A stretch of DNA of 64,000 nt from Sisyra terminalis (GCA_958496175.1 OY292275.1:39571701-39635700); one strand, 5' to 3'. Numbered from the stretch's first letter, positions 49,499-61,799 are shown. Notes: generated by a model not told the origin, from the letters alone. Program-made: numbers and translations.

Positions 49499-50005
49499 GC
49501 GGTGTGTATACTAAAGTACACGTGTGAGAAGTTATACTTAATTGTCGTAGCTATAAAAATGTTTTTAATTCACTACCCATAGTATATTCCAGTATTGCTT
49601 CAAATGGTAAAATAGACAAATGTATGTATGGTGGCAAAGACAGAGAACAATGAATGTAAACCATACATTTAAGTGTAATATAGATATAATAATTTTTGTC
49701 TCAATTTTGAACTAACTGATTGTTGTCATTGGTTTCAACTGTCATTCGTTTTCATTCAATTGCCCATTTTTACCATTTGTTACTTTGATATTGATGATAT
49801 TGATAGATATGAATAAACAGTTAATTGTATACTGATACAGTTTATCTAAATAGTCAATTGCGTGTATCTGCAGCATATATAAATAGCGACGGAGTTGCTC
49901 GCTAACCGTTTGCGAGTAACTTCCTTCTGTAGCAACGGCGTCACATTTTATTAAACCTTCAGTCTGATTATTTTTTCATAACGCCGCTAAAGAAGTATAA
50001 CTTCA
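49499..50005 (+). mobile_element. Unclassified TIR-like element, copy A
   Basis: The unit starts GTGTGTATACTAAAGTAC and GAGAAGTTATACTT and ends CCGCTAAAGAAGTATAACTT, so its own ends are inverted repeats around GAAGTTATACTT. Inside are a block at about 49695-49785 and a TATATAAATA box at 49876-49885 with CTCGCTAACCGTTTGCGAG just after it. All these except the TATA box recur, inverted, in copy B. No protein is encoded. The class is unknown. Confidence 0.6.
49876..49885 (+). promoter_or_regulatory. TATA-box-like motif inside copy A
   Basis: TATATAAATA lies about 13-40 bases upstream of a palindromic CTCGC-TTTGCGAG stretch. The surrounding sequence becomes GC-richer, as at many TATA promoters. 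Use as a promoter is inferred only. Confidence 0.35.
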
Positions 50006-50051
50006 AAAAGACTATAACGGCACATATTTATAAACAATACAAGTTTATATA

Positions 50052-50665
50052 CAGTCCCTGACCATATTATTAGACGCACTAAAGATTTTTTACAAAATGT
50101 ACATATTCTACTAAATTATATTTAATATTGTTTACTTTTTACAGTATAAAAAGTTGTATTGATTTTTAAGAATTATATTTTCTGGATAAGGGTAAAATCT
50201 TGTTTATTATCCCTATTACCCTTCTTTAGGATAATAGCCTTGATTTGAAACCCATTGAAAATATGTGGAAGTTGCTGAAAAAAGTAGCTAAAGAGGTGAT
50301 CACAACAGAAAAATAGCCCTTAGAAAAAGTATTTGCGTATGGAATCATCAAATAACGCGGACGGTATTGTCCTACGTAGACAGCATACTGCGCAGAATGG
50401 GAACTAAAATATCAGTAAAAGAGCTTTCAATTAACTATTAAACAATTTAGCTCACCATAATTAAGATATTTAATTAATTTGATGGTAAAAAATTACTTTT
50501 GTAGTAAATATGATTTTTGGTCACGCTAGTTGGTAATAAGCGTAATAAATAAAATCTGTCCAAGAAAGTTAATCCCAATCAAAAATATGGACCCAGATTA
50601 AAATAGCTCTTATTTCAGGTTTTATACAAAACCTATAGTGCGTCTATTAATATGACCAGGGTTTG
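50052..50665 (+). mobile_element. Tc1-like element, degenerate deletion copy
   Basis: The left end is CAGTCCCTGACCATATTATT and the right end, on the minus strand, CAAACCCTGGTCATATTAAT. Both continue into AGACGCACT. TA lies on both sides (50050-50051, 50666-50667). At 614 bp it is well short of a full Tc1 element (about 1.6 kb). Inside, from 50236, the plus strand reads SLDLKPIENMWKLLKKVAKE, matching SPDLNPIENLW of Tc1 transposases (the D of SPD is kept), then a stop. Confidence 0.85.
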
Positions 50666-50929
50666 TATAATTCATTGATCACTAGTACTGTTATATTTTT
50701 CATCAATTAAAGACATTAGTAGGTATCTAATACATATAACTGAAGTGAACATTTGTGTAGTTGAGTAGTTATTGCTTTCCAATTCTTACTATAGCTATAA
50801 TTTTCATTATAGATTGAATTAGGCAATGATTCTGTTGTGATTTTTGTGAGGGAAGAAAAGGGAAGCAGGATTAAATGTGTATTTTGAAATGAAGTGATGG
50901 TAGGAGCGTCTATTTAGTAATAATTGTTA

Positions 50930-51830
50930 CAAGGTAGCGCCTGTTCTCACGCGGCCCTCGACACGTCATCGAATGGTCGGACAAGAGTTAACAGCATCGT
51001 CATTCTCTGAAATGATTGCCTCACAGATAAGTAGATATCTATTGTTTCCTGTGATGCCGACGTTCTATTTGAAGCATGCAGTCATTTCATTGATTTAGAG
51101 TTATTTGGCTGGGCCGCCCAGAGAGAGAGACGTCGACGTTGGACGATGCTGGAAGCAAAAGTACCGCGGCCCACCCTGAAAGCCAGTGCCAGTCCGATAA
51201 CCGCTGGGGGCGAGGTAAGGAATGCCGTGCTAACACACTTATCATCTCCCAGGCCCGCTCTCCATTGTTTCTGTTATACTCATCCAATCCAAGAACAAAG
51301 CATGCGACCCCTACGTCATTAACAAACATCACAGTTGAAAAACAAACTGGAAGGAGTTTAAGCCAGTCATCAGAGCACCTGGGTGGTACGGTTCCCAGCC
51401 CAGCCGGTCCTCACTGAGCCGCGCTCATCCTCACCCACCACCGCCGTCCAACCTAGCCTAATGCCACCTAAAATTGTTTTCTAATACAAATAAAAAACAA
51501 TACAATTTAAATAGTAGGTAGGTATGTGCCATGAGTGAGATAAAGAAGAAATGAAATAAGAAACGGAGAACATGCATAAAGAACACCACCTTAATTCGAA
51601 CTGACCGAACGATGCACCACGACGTTTGTGCATCGCGATGTCGCTGGAATGCAGCGGACCACAATCTCTCTGTTAAAATGCACTACAAAGCACATATATG
51701 TGTTGTTTCGATTCAGCCTAGACATCTCGTCTCCGGAATGTCCGCTTCGATATATGCGGTCCGCTGTCCCAGTCATGCGGCGGCCCGCATATTGCATTTT
51801 ACTACCCACATCACTCATTATCCAATTCAG
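50930..51830. promoter_or_regulatory. GC-rich island, possible promoter and first exon
   Basis: This is the most GC-rich part of the window, with many CpG, a GAGAGAGAG run at 51120, several GGCCG/GCGGCCC blocks and overlapping open frames on both strands. A consensus donor GCGAG|GTAAGG lies at 51215 on the plus strand, preceded by an open frame containing AHPESQCQSDNRWGR. I recognise no protein in it. It could be a non-coding first exon with its promoter for a gene outside the window, or cargo carried between the inverted copies A and B. Confidence 0.35.
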
Positions 51831-52108
51831 ACTTAAACTAAATCATGCAATATATTTCTTTCGTTTCGTTTTTACAAACCACCTAAAACAGCTTCCACCA
51901 CAAACATATTACATTGATGTTCAAGCTCCGGCCCTTCATGTGTATGTATGTATATAAACGTACCCCAAAAAAGAACAATTGGCACAAAAAATGTTTTGAA
52001 ACGATCGAACAAAAAACTTGTTCTTCTTTAAAATCCAGTGTTAAATTTTTATGTCCTAGCTAGTCGCATTTATTTAGACGCATTATATGCTTTTTGATTA
52101 TTTCTTTT

Positions 52109-53600
52109 CTAAAGTTATACTTCTTTACCGGTGTTTGAAAAAAAATTAATGAAAGTGAATTGCTAAAAAAATGATGCTTTAACGTAACAGTATGAAGTTG
52201 CTCGCAAACGGTTAGTGAGAAAGAACGGTTCAAGCGAGCGAAAGCTGCCCGATTTTTGGAAGCGATATGCATAGTAGTCAGAAGACTAAAACACTATCAC
52301 ATCGATCAAGTTAAGCCAGTGTTCGCAGATGTTTTACGTTTATCGGGAAGATAGGGAATGGCGATCATCCCGAACAATCCCGAATCAGATATGAAGTTAT
52401 AGCTAGTAAACAGTCAAGAAATAGATATACTGTCATATACAATTGACAGTGTATATATTTCTTCTTTAGAACGATTAGAACATTTAGAACATGGAGAAGA
52501 TCGTTGAACTAAATATTTTCGAAATTTACTGTTTAAACAATATCCATATTAATACATATCTAGTAATTTCCCGTAAAATATTCACCGCCCAATACTGACA
52601 TAACTGATAAATGGTAAAAATTGGCAATTGACTGAACGAAATCAAAATGACTGTTGAAACTATAGAGACAATCATTGAGCTCAAATTTGAAACAATGGTT
52701 GATTTCACTCACACGTATGTGTTTACAATATTTATCTACCTTTACCGAAATATATGAATATATATAACTTATGTTTACCAATTATTATTAGAATGAGAAT
52801 TAAAATGCATTTAAAAGAAAGATATTTTTCTGAAATTATTCAGTGTAATACTTAAAACAATGTAATAAAAGTCAATTGATACATTGTAATACATTATATT
52901 TTTCCTATATTAGAATTAAAAATCAGTTTCAATTACTATTGTATTAATATAATTTTTTTTTTAGGACGTTGTTATTAAGGATTGTTTATACATACCTATA
53001 CATGATATTTATTGGCAATAAGCTACTTCTATATGGTAAATGTTTTCGATAAATATTTTTCGAACATTTGGCCCATTCTGTAAATTCGGTGAAACGGTTA
53101 ATTCGTATAGTATGTAACATACATTTTGTATAAGTAACCAAATGTGTAAGCATATAGTATCAATGCATAAATAGTCAATTTAATCTTTTATTTGAAAATC
53201 ACTTACATTCCATGAAAAATTCATAGCCCAACACTGACACAACTGACAAATGTCTAAAATTAGCAATTGAATGAAATCGAAATGATAGTTGAAACTAATG
53301 ACATGGTAGTTCAAATTTGAGCCAATAATTATTGTATTTTTTTCCACTAATTTGGATGTATTTAAAACTTTACATTCTTTGTTCTTGTCTGCTGCAACAC
53401 ATACGTTTTCTTAGTATGTATTTTGATATTAAAAGTAATGTGTGTTTAAAATTGTATCATATTCTAGTACTCACAAATCGTATAACTGGTATGCCAGTTC
53501 AGGCACTACCGGAAGAGGCTACGGTAGTGGAATGAAAACATCTTTTTTACTATACCAAAGAAGTATAACTTCTCACGTGCGTACATTAGTACACATACTG
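52109..53600 (-). mobile_element. Unclassified TIR-like element, copy B (inverted relative to A)
   Basis: Read on the minus strand it starts CAGTATGTGTACTAATGTAC, GAGAAGTTATACTTCTTTGG and ends CCGGTAAAGAAGTATAACTT. The 19-base CTCGCAAACGGTTAGTGAG at 52201-52219 matches the inverted copy A motif with one mismatch. The internal block of A occurs twice here (about 52573-52700 and 53210-53326), explaining the greater length of about 1.5 kb. No protein is encoded. Confidence 0.6.
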
Positions 53601-55539
53601 TTTTTTTTTCTTAAAGAAACATATTTTTTAACTATTACGAAAGAAAAAATATGTCTTCATAAGATATTAAAACATTTGTAATAATTCCAAATCATAAATT
53701 ATATATAAAAGAAAATGATTTGAGAAAAAAGAATTTATGGCATCCTGTCTCTTTTAGAATAAATTCAAGAGTCACGAGAATCAACAAGCTTAACTGCCTA
53801 ATCTAGTTTACATTTACATTATTTGAGAGATACAATCGGTGAACATCAATCGATATTGATTTGTCAACATGACGAAAGTCTCCACGGACATATGTGATTG
53901 TAACTGGTCCGAGGAAAAAAATCTCTTAAAAATCTATAAGATGTAGAAGATTTTTGAAATAAATTATTCGGAGTCATTTTGAATGTTAATGGTTCACTTA
54001 AGTTTATGACTGTTTAATTAACATATTATAATTAATAGAGTATACGAGAGACTTATTAAGTGTACCTAAATAATAGCCATAGGGATTATTAAGGTGAATG
54101 TTAGAAAGAGGCGAATGCATGGACATAAATGCATCGAAGGCCTGGGAATTTGAGATCGCTTGCAGCGACATTCCGAGCGATTCCCAACCAGAACAGCAGC
54201 ACACCTGTTGCTCGGCTATCAAACTGGACTCTTTTCTTAATAATATACATATATACTATATACATATGTACATTCATTTACCCCACACACACGACGAAAG
54301 TTACTTAATTTACAATTACAATTCAATGTATAAGAAAATTATCGTTACTATCATCTGAATATTGAAAGTTATAAACATAAGCTTTTTTATTGAATCCATT
54401 AAATTAAGAAGAAAAGACCATTTTAACTTTTACTTAAATCTTGACTCTTCCTTTTTTTTTTCGAATTAAAACGAAGTTTTTATTATTATTGGTTTCATAA
54501 AAATATCGATTAAGTTATTTATAGTTTTCACAATAATTTAATTAGTTTTTATAAAATACAAGAGAATATTTTTTAAGATAAGTGTTACAGGACTTCATCA
54601 TGTTACATTATTTCTTAAGTATCCTAATTTTTTAACGATTTTAAGTTGAAATGGATTGAAAGTTGTCATTGTTAGATTTAATTGCCTACGATATGCAATA
54701 TCATTGTGTCAAATGATTTCAATAACAATTATTTGAAGAAATTGAAAGCATTAATCCAATAGATTTATAGTCAATTGATATAAAAATTTAACGTCTATCT
54801 ATCTGTATGTTTGTCTATAATGAATTGTTGATCGATTTCGATGAAACTTAAAGGAGTTGTTTTCCGGTCCCCAGGGAAAGTATATCATATATAACAAAAT
54901 CTAATTAAACTTTTATGTAAATCAAAAAATATAATATTCAGCAACCAAAATTTACATTTAATTATTTATAATCAACGTATGGTGTCAAAAAATCTTAAAG
55001 CTTTTGTCAAGATGTTGTGTTGGAAAAGCTGGGTGTTATAAAACGCATTCATGGTTAGTTGATTTAAAAATCTCTATTTTGTTATATTTTTCACAATATA
55101 TAAATTTATTAATTTACTATCGAGAAAAAGGTTTATTTATTTTTATATTAATTTCAATCTACACTGTATTTAAGGTTGTTAAGAAGTGCAGTGGGAAATT
55201 ATGAGAATAAGGGGTATTTTCCTATGCTTATAAATATGCATTGTTGATATTTTCATCAGTCATTTATTCATTCGAATTGAATTTTTACACGATTTTCTAT
55301 CTTTAAGTTGAAATATTTTGCTCAGAAGCCGCAAATGTTAATGGTTTTTATTTTGTTCGACGCGGAATATTTAAAAAATGCATCACTTTTTTTTCAAAGA
55401 AAATTCATTTCTATGAAAAGATTAATTAATTTGTGAGTAGTCGTATCATAATTAAGTTTTCTTATGATACATCTTATTGTTTTCGTCACATCTTTCTTCT
55501 TTATGATATCTACTACGTTGCTTAGTATATAGCCGATAG
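53601..55539. other. Gene-free AT-rich DNA with one GC-elevated open frame and a repeat scrap
   Basis: The GC-elevated frame at 54098 is described separately. At about 54770-54905 the run GATCGATTTCGATGAAACTT and nearby CCCAGGGAAAG resemble tails of Helitron-like insect repeats, too weak to bound. Confidence 0.35.
54098..54250 (+). other. GC-elevated ATG open frame of unknown identity
   Basis: From ATG at 54098 the frame reads MLERGECMDINASKAWEFEI and continues with SDIPSDSQPEQQHTCC, then drops into AT-driven sequence and stops at 54358. Only the first 50 or so codons look gene-like by base composition. There is an alternative open frame on the minus strand over the same bases. It may be a small exon, a conserved regulatory element or chance. 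Confidence 0.25.
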
Positions 55540-56460
55540 CCTTTTCTACTATTTACTTAACTTAATATTTATAGTTGATTGTTTATTTCTGAAAATCTTA
55601 TTACTCCCATTTTTGTTTCTATGATCTTCAGAAAGAACTTCACGGTTGAGATTATTAGAGTTGTGCCTCTGTAATTTTCTGGGGATTTTTGATCTCCTTT
55701 CTTGATTATAGGGGTGGTTATGCACTTGTAACATTAATTAAGGACTTTCTTGGTTGATTATATTTTGTAAAAGAGCTTTATAAGTTCTGCCTTTAATTAT
55801 TGTTCTCCGTATTTCAATATCTCTTTCGATATATTATTAAGCTCGGGTACTTTCCTGTTAATAATCTTTTTGTGCGTTCTATTGTCGATTTTCGGTTCTC
55901 TCTGGAAGTTCTTCAGATTCGTCATCTCTTCTTTATTCTCAATTTCATCTTTCTTTTTGATGAAATTTTCGAACCCTTGTTGAATGAAAATTTTCCAACG
56001 GGACTTATAAATTTGTTGTGTTTGCGTGATTTCTGCGATTTATGGTCTTATCATTCTTTATACTTTCTTTAGTGCTTCATACTACTTCATTTCGGAGAAA
56101 AATCTTTCGCAAAAGTTTCGTTTCATGTTTCTATTTTTTTTGTGTAGACTATCTTTTGTTTACATAAGGTGATTCTTTTCAGCTGTTTTTTGTGCCCCTA
56201 TATCTTAAGTATTCCTCCCGTTTCTGCTAAGCCAAACTTTCACTTTCGATGTATAACATTGTTTGATTTGAGAACTTTTATTAACTTCTATTTTTCATAG
56301 ATCTACCGACTTAACAATAGCATCGATATTATTAGTTTTTATCTTTGCCTTATACTTTTTTGTGTTTTGTAATATTAAAACCTTCAATTTTTATGAGTTC
56401 TTGATATAGTGCTTTTGATACTGGGTCGTTGATGAATTCTATATGTTGAGTGTTAAATTT
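55540..56460 (-). pseudogene. LINE fragment: endonuclease-RT linker and start of reverse transcriptase
   Basis: On the minus strand the order is KEEYLRY-like KREEYLRY (about 56200), NRKVPELNNISKEILKYGEQ (about 55850), then ITTPIIKKGDQKSPENYRGT (about 55690). These match the linker, the GKAPGPDxIPxEILKYG segment and the PIFKKGDxxxPENYRGI segment of RTE/CR1-type reverse transcriptases. Stops and frameshifts are frequent. It ends before the catalytic FVDYEKAFD motif. Confidence 0.7.
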
Positions 56461-56944
56461 AAATGATGCCTATATTTAACAGAAAAACTTTTAAAATAGA
56501 TTTTCATGAGGATATGGAACAATATTTTTTCTGCCAATAGTCATACAAAGTAACACAGATTTTTAAAACCTTAGTTTAACTTGGTTACAAATGACCTTTA
56601 GACCTTTAATTTCAGTTAAATAAGGATGTTTAGTTTATCTTTATAATATCAAGTAAAGTGAAATATCGAGAAGAAATTCAATTTAACTGTTAATTATGAT
56701 GCAAAGTTGTTCATGAGAAAAAGGTCGTATTTTGCAAAGCTAAAAGGTATCTGAATTATTTTAAATAAATTTCGTTAAGATTCTAAAAGAATCAGTCTAC
56801 AGTTTTGATTAGCTTATATAGTTTGAAATATACTGTTATAGATACATATATGAAAACTAATTTTAAATTTAATAAAGCCAATGGTGCAATAATTTCAATA
56901 AAAGTTTAATATTGAAGTTAAAAATAATGTTATTGACGTCCACT
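56461..56944. other. Gene-free AT-rich DNA
   Basis: Nothing recognisable. Confidence 0.4.
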
Positions 56945-57040
56945 GATAGAGTGTAGTAGTTAGGTGGTCGCTATGTGACCGGTGGATCCTGAGTTTGGAT
57001 ACCGTTACAAACAAAATTTTATTTCTCAATTTTAGAAAGC
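56945..57040 (+). mobile_element. Candidate tRNA-like SINE head, copy 4
   Basis: TAGTTAGGTGG (box A-like) and GAGTTTGGATACC (box B-like) are about 30 bases apart, as in tRNA-derived SINEs, in a small GC-elevated patch. The boxes each deviate from consensus. Its link to the other three copies is through the type of motif, not through long identity. Confidence 0.35.
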
Positions 57041-60000
57041 TTTATTATCATTCTCTATGATAACCTTTGATTAAATTCTTATAGTGTTTTAAGAAAACTT
57101 TATTATATACCTGTCAATATTCTTTGAACTTTTGAACCATTATTCCAAAATACTGAAATTCGCATTACGTACATATTCGTGAGACATGCATGCACAAATG
57201 TCAATTTTATCTGTATAGTGTTTATAACAATTCCAGTTAATTGTTTCCATGATTGCTGAATGTTGGAACTTAATGTATTTGTACGTCAAGATTTCCGTTT
57301 TATATTAATACTAGAAAAAAATCGAAATTTTCCCAAAAATCGTTGAGGAACGTTGATTTCGGTAAAATAAGAAATGAAGTGTAATGTCAACTTAAGTCGG
57401 CAGTAATAGAGAAATATGTTTTAAACTATCAAATTACTATCAATGTACGTCTAAGTGATATCTCATTGTTGGTGTTGCTGAAATTTCATTCTAACAAAAA
57501 CTTCTGTTAACTAAAAACTCTTAAAACTTCTTCTCTAATAATTGCAGTAATAAAAATATTCAAGAATATTATCTTTTTTTTGTCAATACATTTATCACTA
57601 GATATACCTACTGTTGTTATGTATAACGTTGATGTGAGATATTCTTAGATTAATTAATTATTAAGATTCCACATAGTTTATAAAATTTATTTTGTATGTC
57701 CTTTCTTCATAAGTTTTCACTATACTAACATTTCATTCTTAAGATCATTTGCGTATTCGTTTAATATTAGTAAATGATGAAAGGGTAACCATAAAAATTG
57801 CGATCGTTTAGCAGTTTAATCCCACAATTCCTAAGTTTGCAACGTTTCGGCACTTCAGGATCTTTGTACCACTTCTATAATTTTCGTAATGCTGAATATC
57901 ACTCGTCAAAAAGTTTTGGCAAATAAAATATACGTATCCCTATCAAACTTGTATCCCTTGAAGCTCACAAAGCTCACTTTGGGAAACAGTGATTTAGAAG
58001 CTTGATTGATAATGTTAATAATTAGTCGATGAAATGAAGATTAAAATTGGGTATTGTTTGCTTGAATTTCTGAACTGTCCTTATTTTTGTCATTATACCT
58101 TTTATCCATTGTTTCATCCATTTTCCTTTCATCCATGAACATCGAGCATATATAATGTTCTAGAATAACAACTATACTTTAAATCACTAATATTTGATAG
58201 ATTAAATGGAAATACTGAAGAAAAATAAAATGGTCTTTGACGTGCATTAATTTGGATTTAATCTAAATAAACTTATAAGCATTTTTTCAATCAATAAAAT
58301 ACATTTTTATTAGGAGGAAAAACCAATTTTTAGTTAAAAAACTTTTATTTTGCTAGAAAAAAAGTTTTAGTCTTAATGAGTATTGAGCGGCTAACATATA
58401 AACAGTAATAGTTTACACAATTTTTGATATTTTTCACCATTTTTCGCCATGCAAAATGCAAAATTTTTTTATACCCTAAAAATAACTATCAATTTTTCCT
58501 TAGGAATAGAGGTTATATAGATTGAAAATCAATGACATAATGTTTAAATGATTTAATCAACCATTCCTTTTGTATTAAGGCTCATTTGTCATAGGAAAAC
58601 ACCCGTGGGATTTTGAAATTTCTGTACTGTGACGTCATTTTAATATCGGGCCAATAGGAGCTCGTTTTAGGCATTTTGATTTAATCGTTTTTTTTTTTAT
58701 TTTTAAATGAATATATCTCAAATTTTATCAAATAAAGTTGAAAATGAACAGCTGCATTTATATTTTGATAACAGTTTTGAACATTTTTAAATCATTTAAA
58801 ACTCTTCTTATATCACATACATTAGGTCTTTTGGTAGATTTTTCGAAAATTGCTAAAGTATCAAAAGTGTTGACTTTCTTTAAATGTACTACTTTTCTTT
58901 TGATGTTTTATACAAAGCAGAAATGGACAGTGTCAACACTTTAAAATGTATATATTATATACATAAGAGATGTGATAGGGCAGCAACCGTGTAGACATTT
59001 AAAAAACATTGATATCAACGCACATTGAATGGGATTTATTTCCACATGTACGATACACATCAATGTTTTTATTTATAATAAAGTTATTCAATTCACGTCT
59101 AAGATGATATCCCTTATGTGCGGTTTTTTGCATTTATTTCTGTTTTCAATCGAAAGATACGCTCATATCGGAATGTAGACCAGACGAAGACGGATTGCGC
59201 CAAGACGTGCATATACACACATTTATAACTGGTTTGTTGCAAATGCCAATGCGACGGATGTCAAATCATTTTCTATAGACATTCAATTATTATTCCAAAC
59301 AGAATTTGCAGTCGATCGAGTTGTGCGTTTCATCCACTTGGCAATACCTTCTCTAACTAGAGGACTATAGTGCCACTTGAGTTGTACTAACTTAAACAAT
59401 TTTTCTTATTCAGCTGCGTTTCATTCACAATACAATTATTGCGATTCATTGTAACCGAAGCAAAATGATATTACGCAAAAACGTTGTTCTCGAAGTTGTT
59501 TCAATTGACGTTAATAAACCGGCTTTCATTCCAGATTTTATTGTTGAATTGCAGGAAAAATAAATGCAATATCGTTATATTATGTATGTGCTTGAATTTT
59601 TTCTGTTTGTATTATAGAAAAAAACAAACTAGGAACTGTACATTCATAATAAGCTTTGAAGGTATTATGTTTGATTGATAAACCATATGTTTGTTGAGGA
59701 AATTAATTTAATTTATACCTACCTCATTCTAGGCGGTAGAACAATAAGAAAGACAATTACCTCCGCATTTTAACAACAAATTTTGATATCAATTAAATAA
59801 ATTCCAACCAAATCATTTTTTCAACCAAAATTAAAATTATTTGAAATGAATTCAACATTTTTCAAATAGAAAAATGATTAATATTTTTTTTTTTGTCAAA
59901 TATCTATAATATTTGTTTCGATGAAATAGATAATATCTACCTAAACACGTAACACGTAAATAGGCCTGGATTTTTCATTAGATCCATTATGCTGTAGCCA

Positions 60001-61067
60001 AAAATCTAAAGATCAGAAAAGGTCTACATTTAATTGAATTACATTTTTTGTCCAAATATATACACTAGTGAATGAGCAAACATCTGAATTGGTTTATTGT
60101 ATTATTATTTAAATACAACTCATCAACTATCGAAAAAAAACCAACACCATAATTTGGAAGTGGAAGTAGAAGAGCTTTTGTTGGAAAAACCTAATAGGAA
60201 CAACCTAGAGTAATTTTTTCAAAAAAATACTTATTCGTTAGTGGGAAAATATCTGCCGAGTTATTTAATAACACCATACTTAACACTATGAAAATTTACT
60301 TTTCGTTTTTATAATGAATTATCGCTTGTTTAAAACAATTTATTACAGTGTCATTTTAAATATTTCAGGAATTTTACACAAACATATTTTTTCATTTTCT
60401 GACAATGTCTTGTACTGCGGTCGAAATTCTTTTCATCTTTGCTATTCAAAGAACAATAGGTTTGAGATTAATTACTCGTATTATACAATACACAACTGCT
60501 TGTCGCAAACTTTTTGGTACTGGAACGTTGCAATTGGATTTTTTTTTACCTCAACGTTTTGATTAGGATTGCACTGTTATTCAATTACCTACGTATTTTA
60601 AATTTATCGAACCGATAACATTGTTTTTAATAATTGTTCCATATAAAGGGATTTTAAAAGTAAAATTTCATACCTTAAAATATTTACAAATTGATTATAG
60701 TTACGTTTGTTACATACGTTATCTATATAGGCAAACGCACTTTTGTAAAGCGACTGGTCTTTTGGTTAATTTTAAATTCTGGTTAGATTTAGTAAAATGA
60801 TTTTCCGAAGAACTAATTAGCACCATTATAAACCTATATACCAGTTACATACCATTATAATCGGGAGGTCCTAATTTTTAGAAGTATTTTTTTAAAGTAT
60901 TAACTACGCATTCATGAAATGTATCGTTATTATAAGATTATAAGTATCAATTATTAAAAAAATGTGTCTAAGCTTTTAAAATTGTACTTTAGTTACTTCT
61001 CTTGGTTAAAGTACGTACTATAAAAATATTCAAATTTCTCTTCAATGTCAAGTAATTTGGAAGTACT
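57041..61067. other. Gene-free AT-rich DNA with scattered GC-elevated patches
   Basis: Patches near 58590-58680 and 59155-59400 are richer in G+C but hold no long frame. A CTTTGGGAAACAGTG at about 57976-57990 resembles a hAT-type end without a partner. No gene or RNA can be supported. Confidence 0.35.
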
Positions 61068-61106
61068 TATATATATATATATATATATGCATATATGCAT
61101 ATATTA
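61068..61106. repeat. (TA)n microsatellite with ATGCAT units
   Basis: A TA run ending in two ATATGC units, directly abutting the small mariner-like element. Confidence 0.9.
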
Positions 61107-61328
61107 GGGTTTCCGGAAAGCTCGTGCCGATTTTCGTTAGGTGGCCAAAGATAAGTTTGAATTTTCCACTGAAAATTTTTTAAATTTTTAAGTTATCTGA
61201 GAAATGAGGAAAGGTTATAGACAGACTGGCAACTGTAGTTTCGCAATATTTTTCGCAATATAGTCAAATTGAAATGTATTGTAATTCGATTTTCTTTCAA
61301 AATCGATATGAACTTTCCGTACAACCAG
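61107..61328. mobile_element. Small mariner-like TIR element
   Basis: The left end reads GGGTTTCCGGAAAGCTCGTG and the right end, on the minus strand, CTGGTTGTACGGAAAGTTCA. The pair shares CGGAAAG followed by CGATTTT. TA flanks both sides. At 222 bp it cannot encode a transposase. Confidence 0.7.
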
Positions 61329-61799
61329 TATCAAGTCAATAAGTCAATAACACGGAAAAATAGATAACGAGATGGAGCTTCTATAGAGTAGTCATATAAA
61401 GAAAGAAATTTTTGAAGCTCTAATCTAAGTTATTCTCAAATATATATGAACTTGTGTTTATATTCGAGTTTATAACGTATTCACTATTAATTACAACTAA
61501 TGATATTATTAGATAAACGATATATAAATTAAGCTCTCTTTAACTCTCCGTAGTAAAAATATGACCTTTAAATATTTTTGTAGATAGTTTGCGTACCTAC
61601 ATTAGAAATTGAGTTTTGGAATCACTATTTGCATATATTCGTAAATAACTATAATTAGAAATTTCATACTTGGATGACTTCTTTCATATTTTTGGTCAAA
61701 TTCTTTGATGGTTTTCCTTCTCATATTTTTTCTTAATTCTAACATCGTTGCCAATTTATGTATGGTGAATAATATGGTTGTCTCTTGGAGTATTTCAAA
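61329..61799. other. Gene-free AT-rich DNA
   Basis: Nothing recognisable outside the adjoining LINE relic. Confidence 0.35.

Noticed and set aside
54770..54905. Helitron-like tail motif
   Set aside because: It resembles common insect repeat tails but cannot be bounded or tied to any protein.
57976..57990. hAT-like end CTTTGGGAAACAGTG
   Set aside because: A single short motif with no inverted partner or 8-bp duplication.
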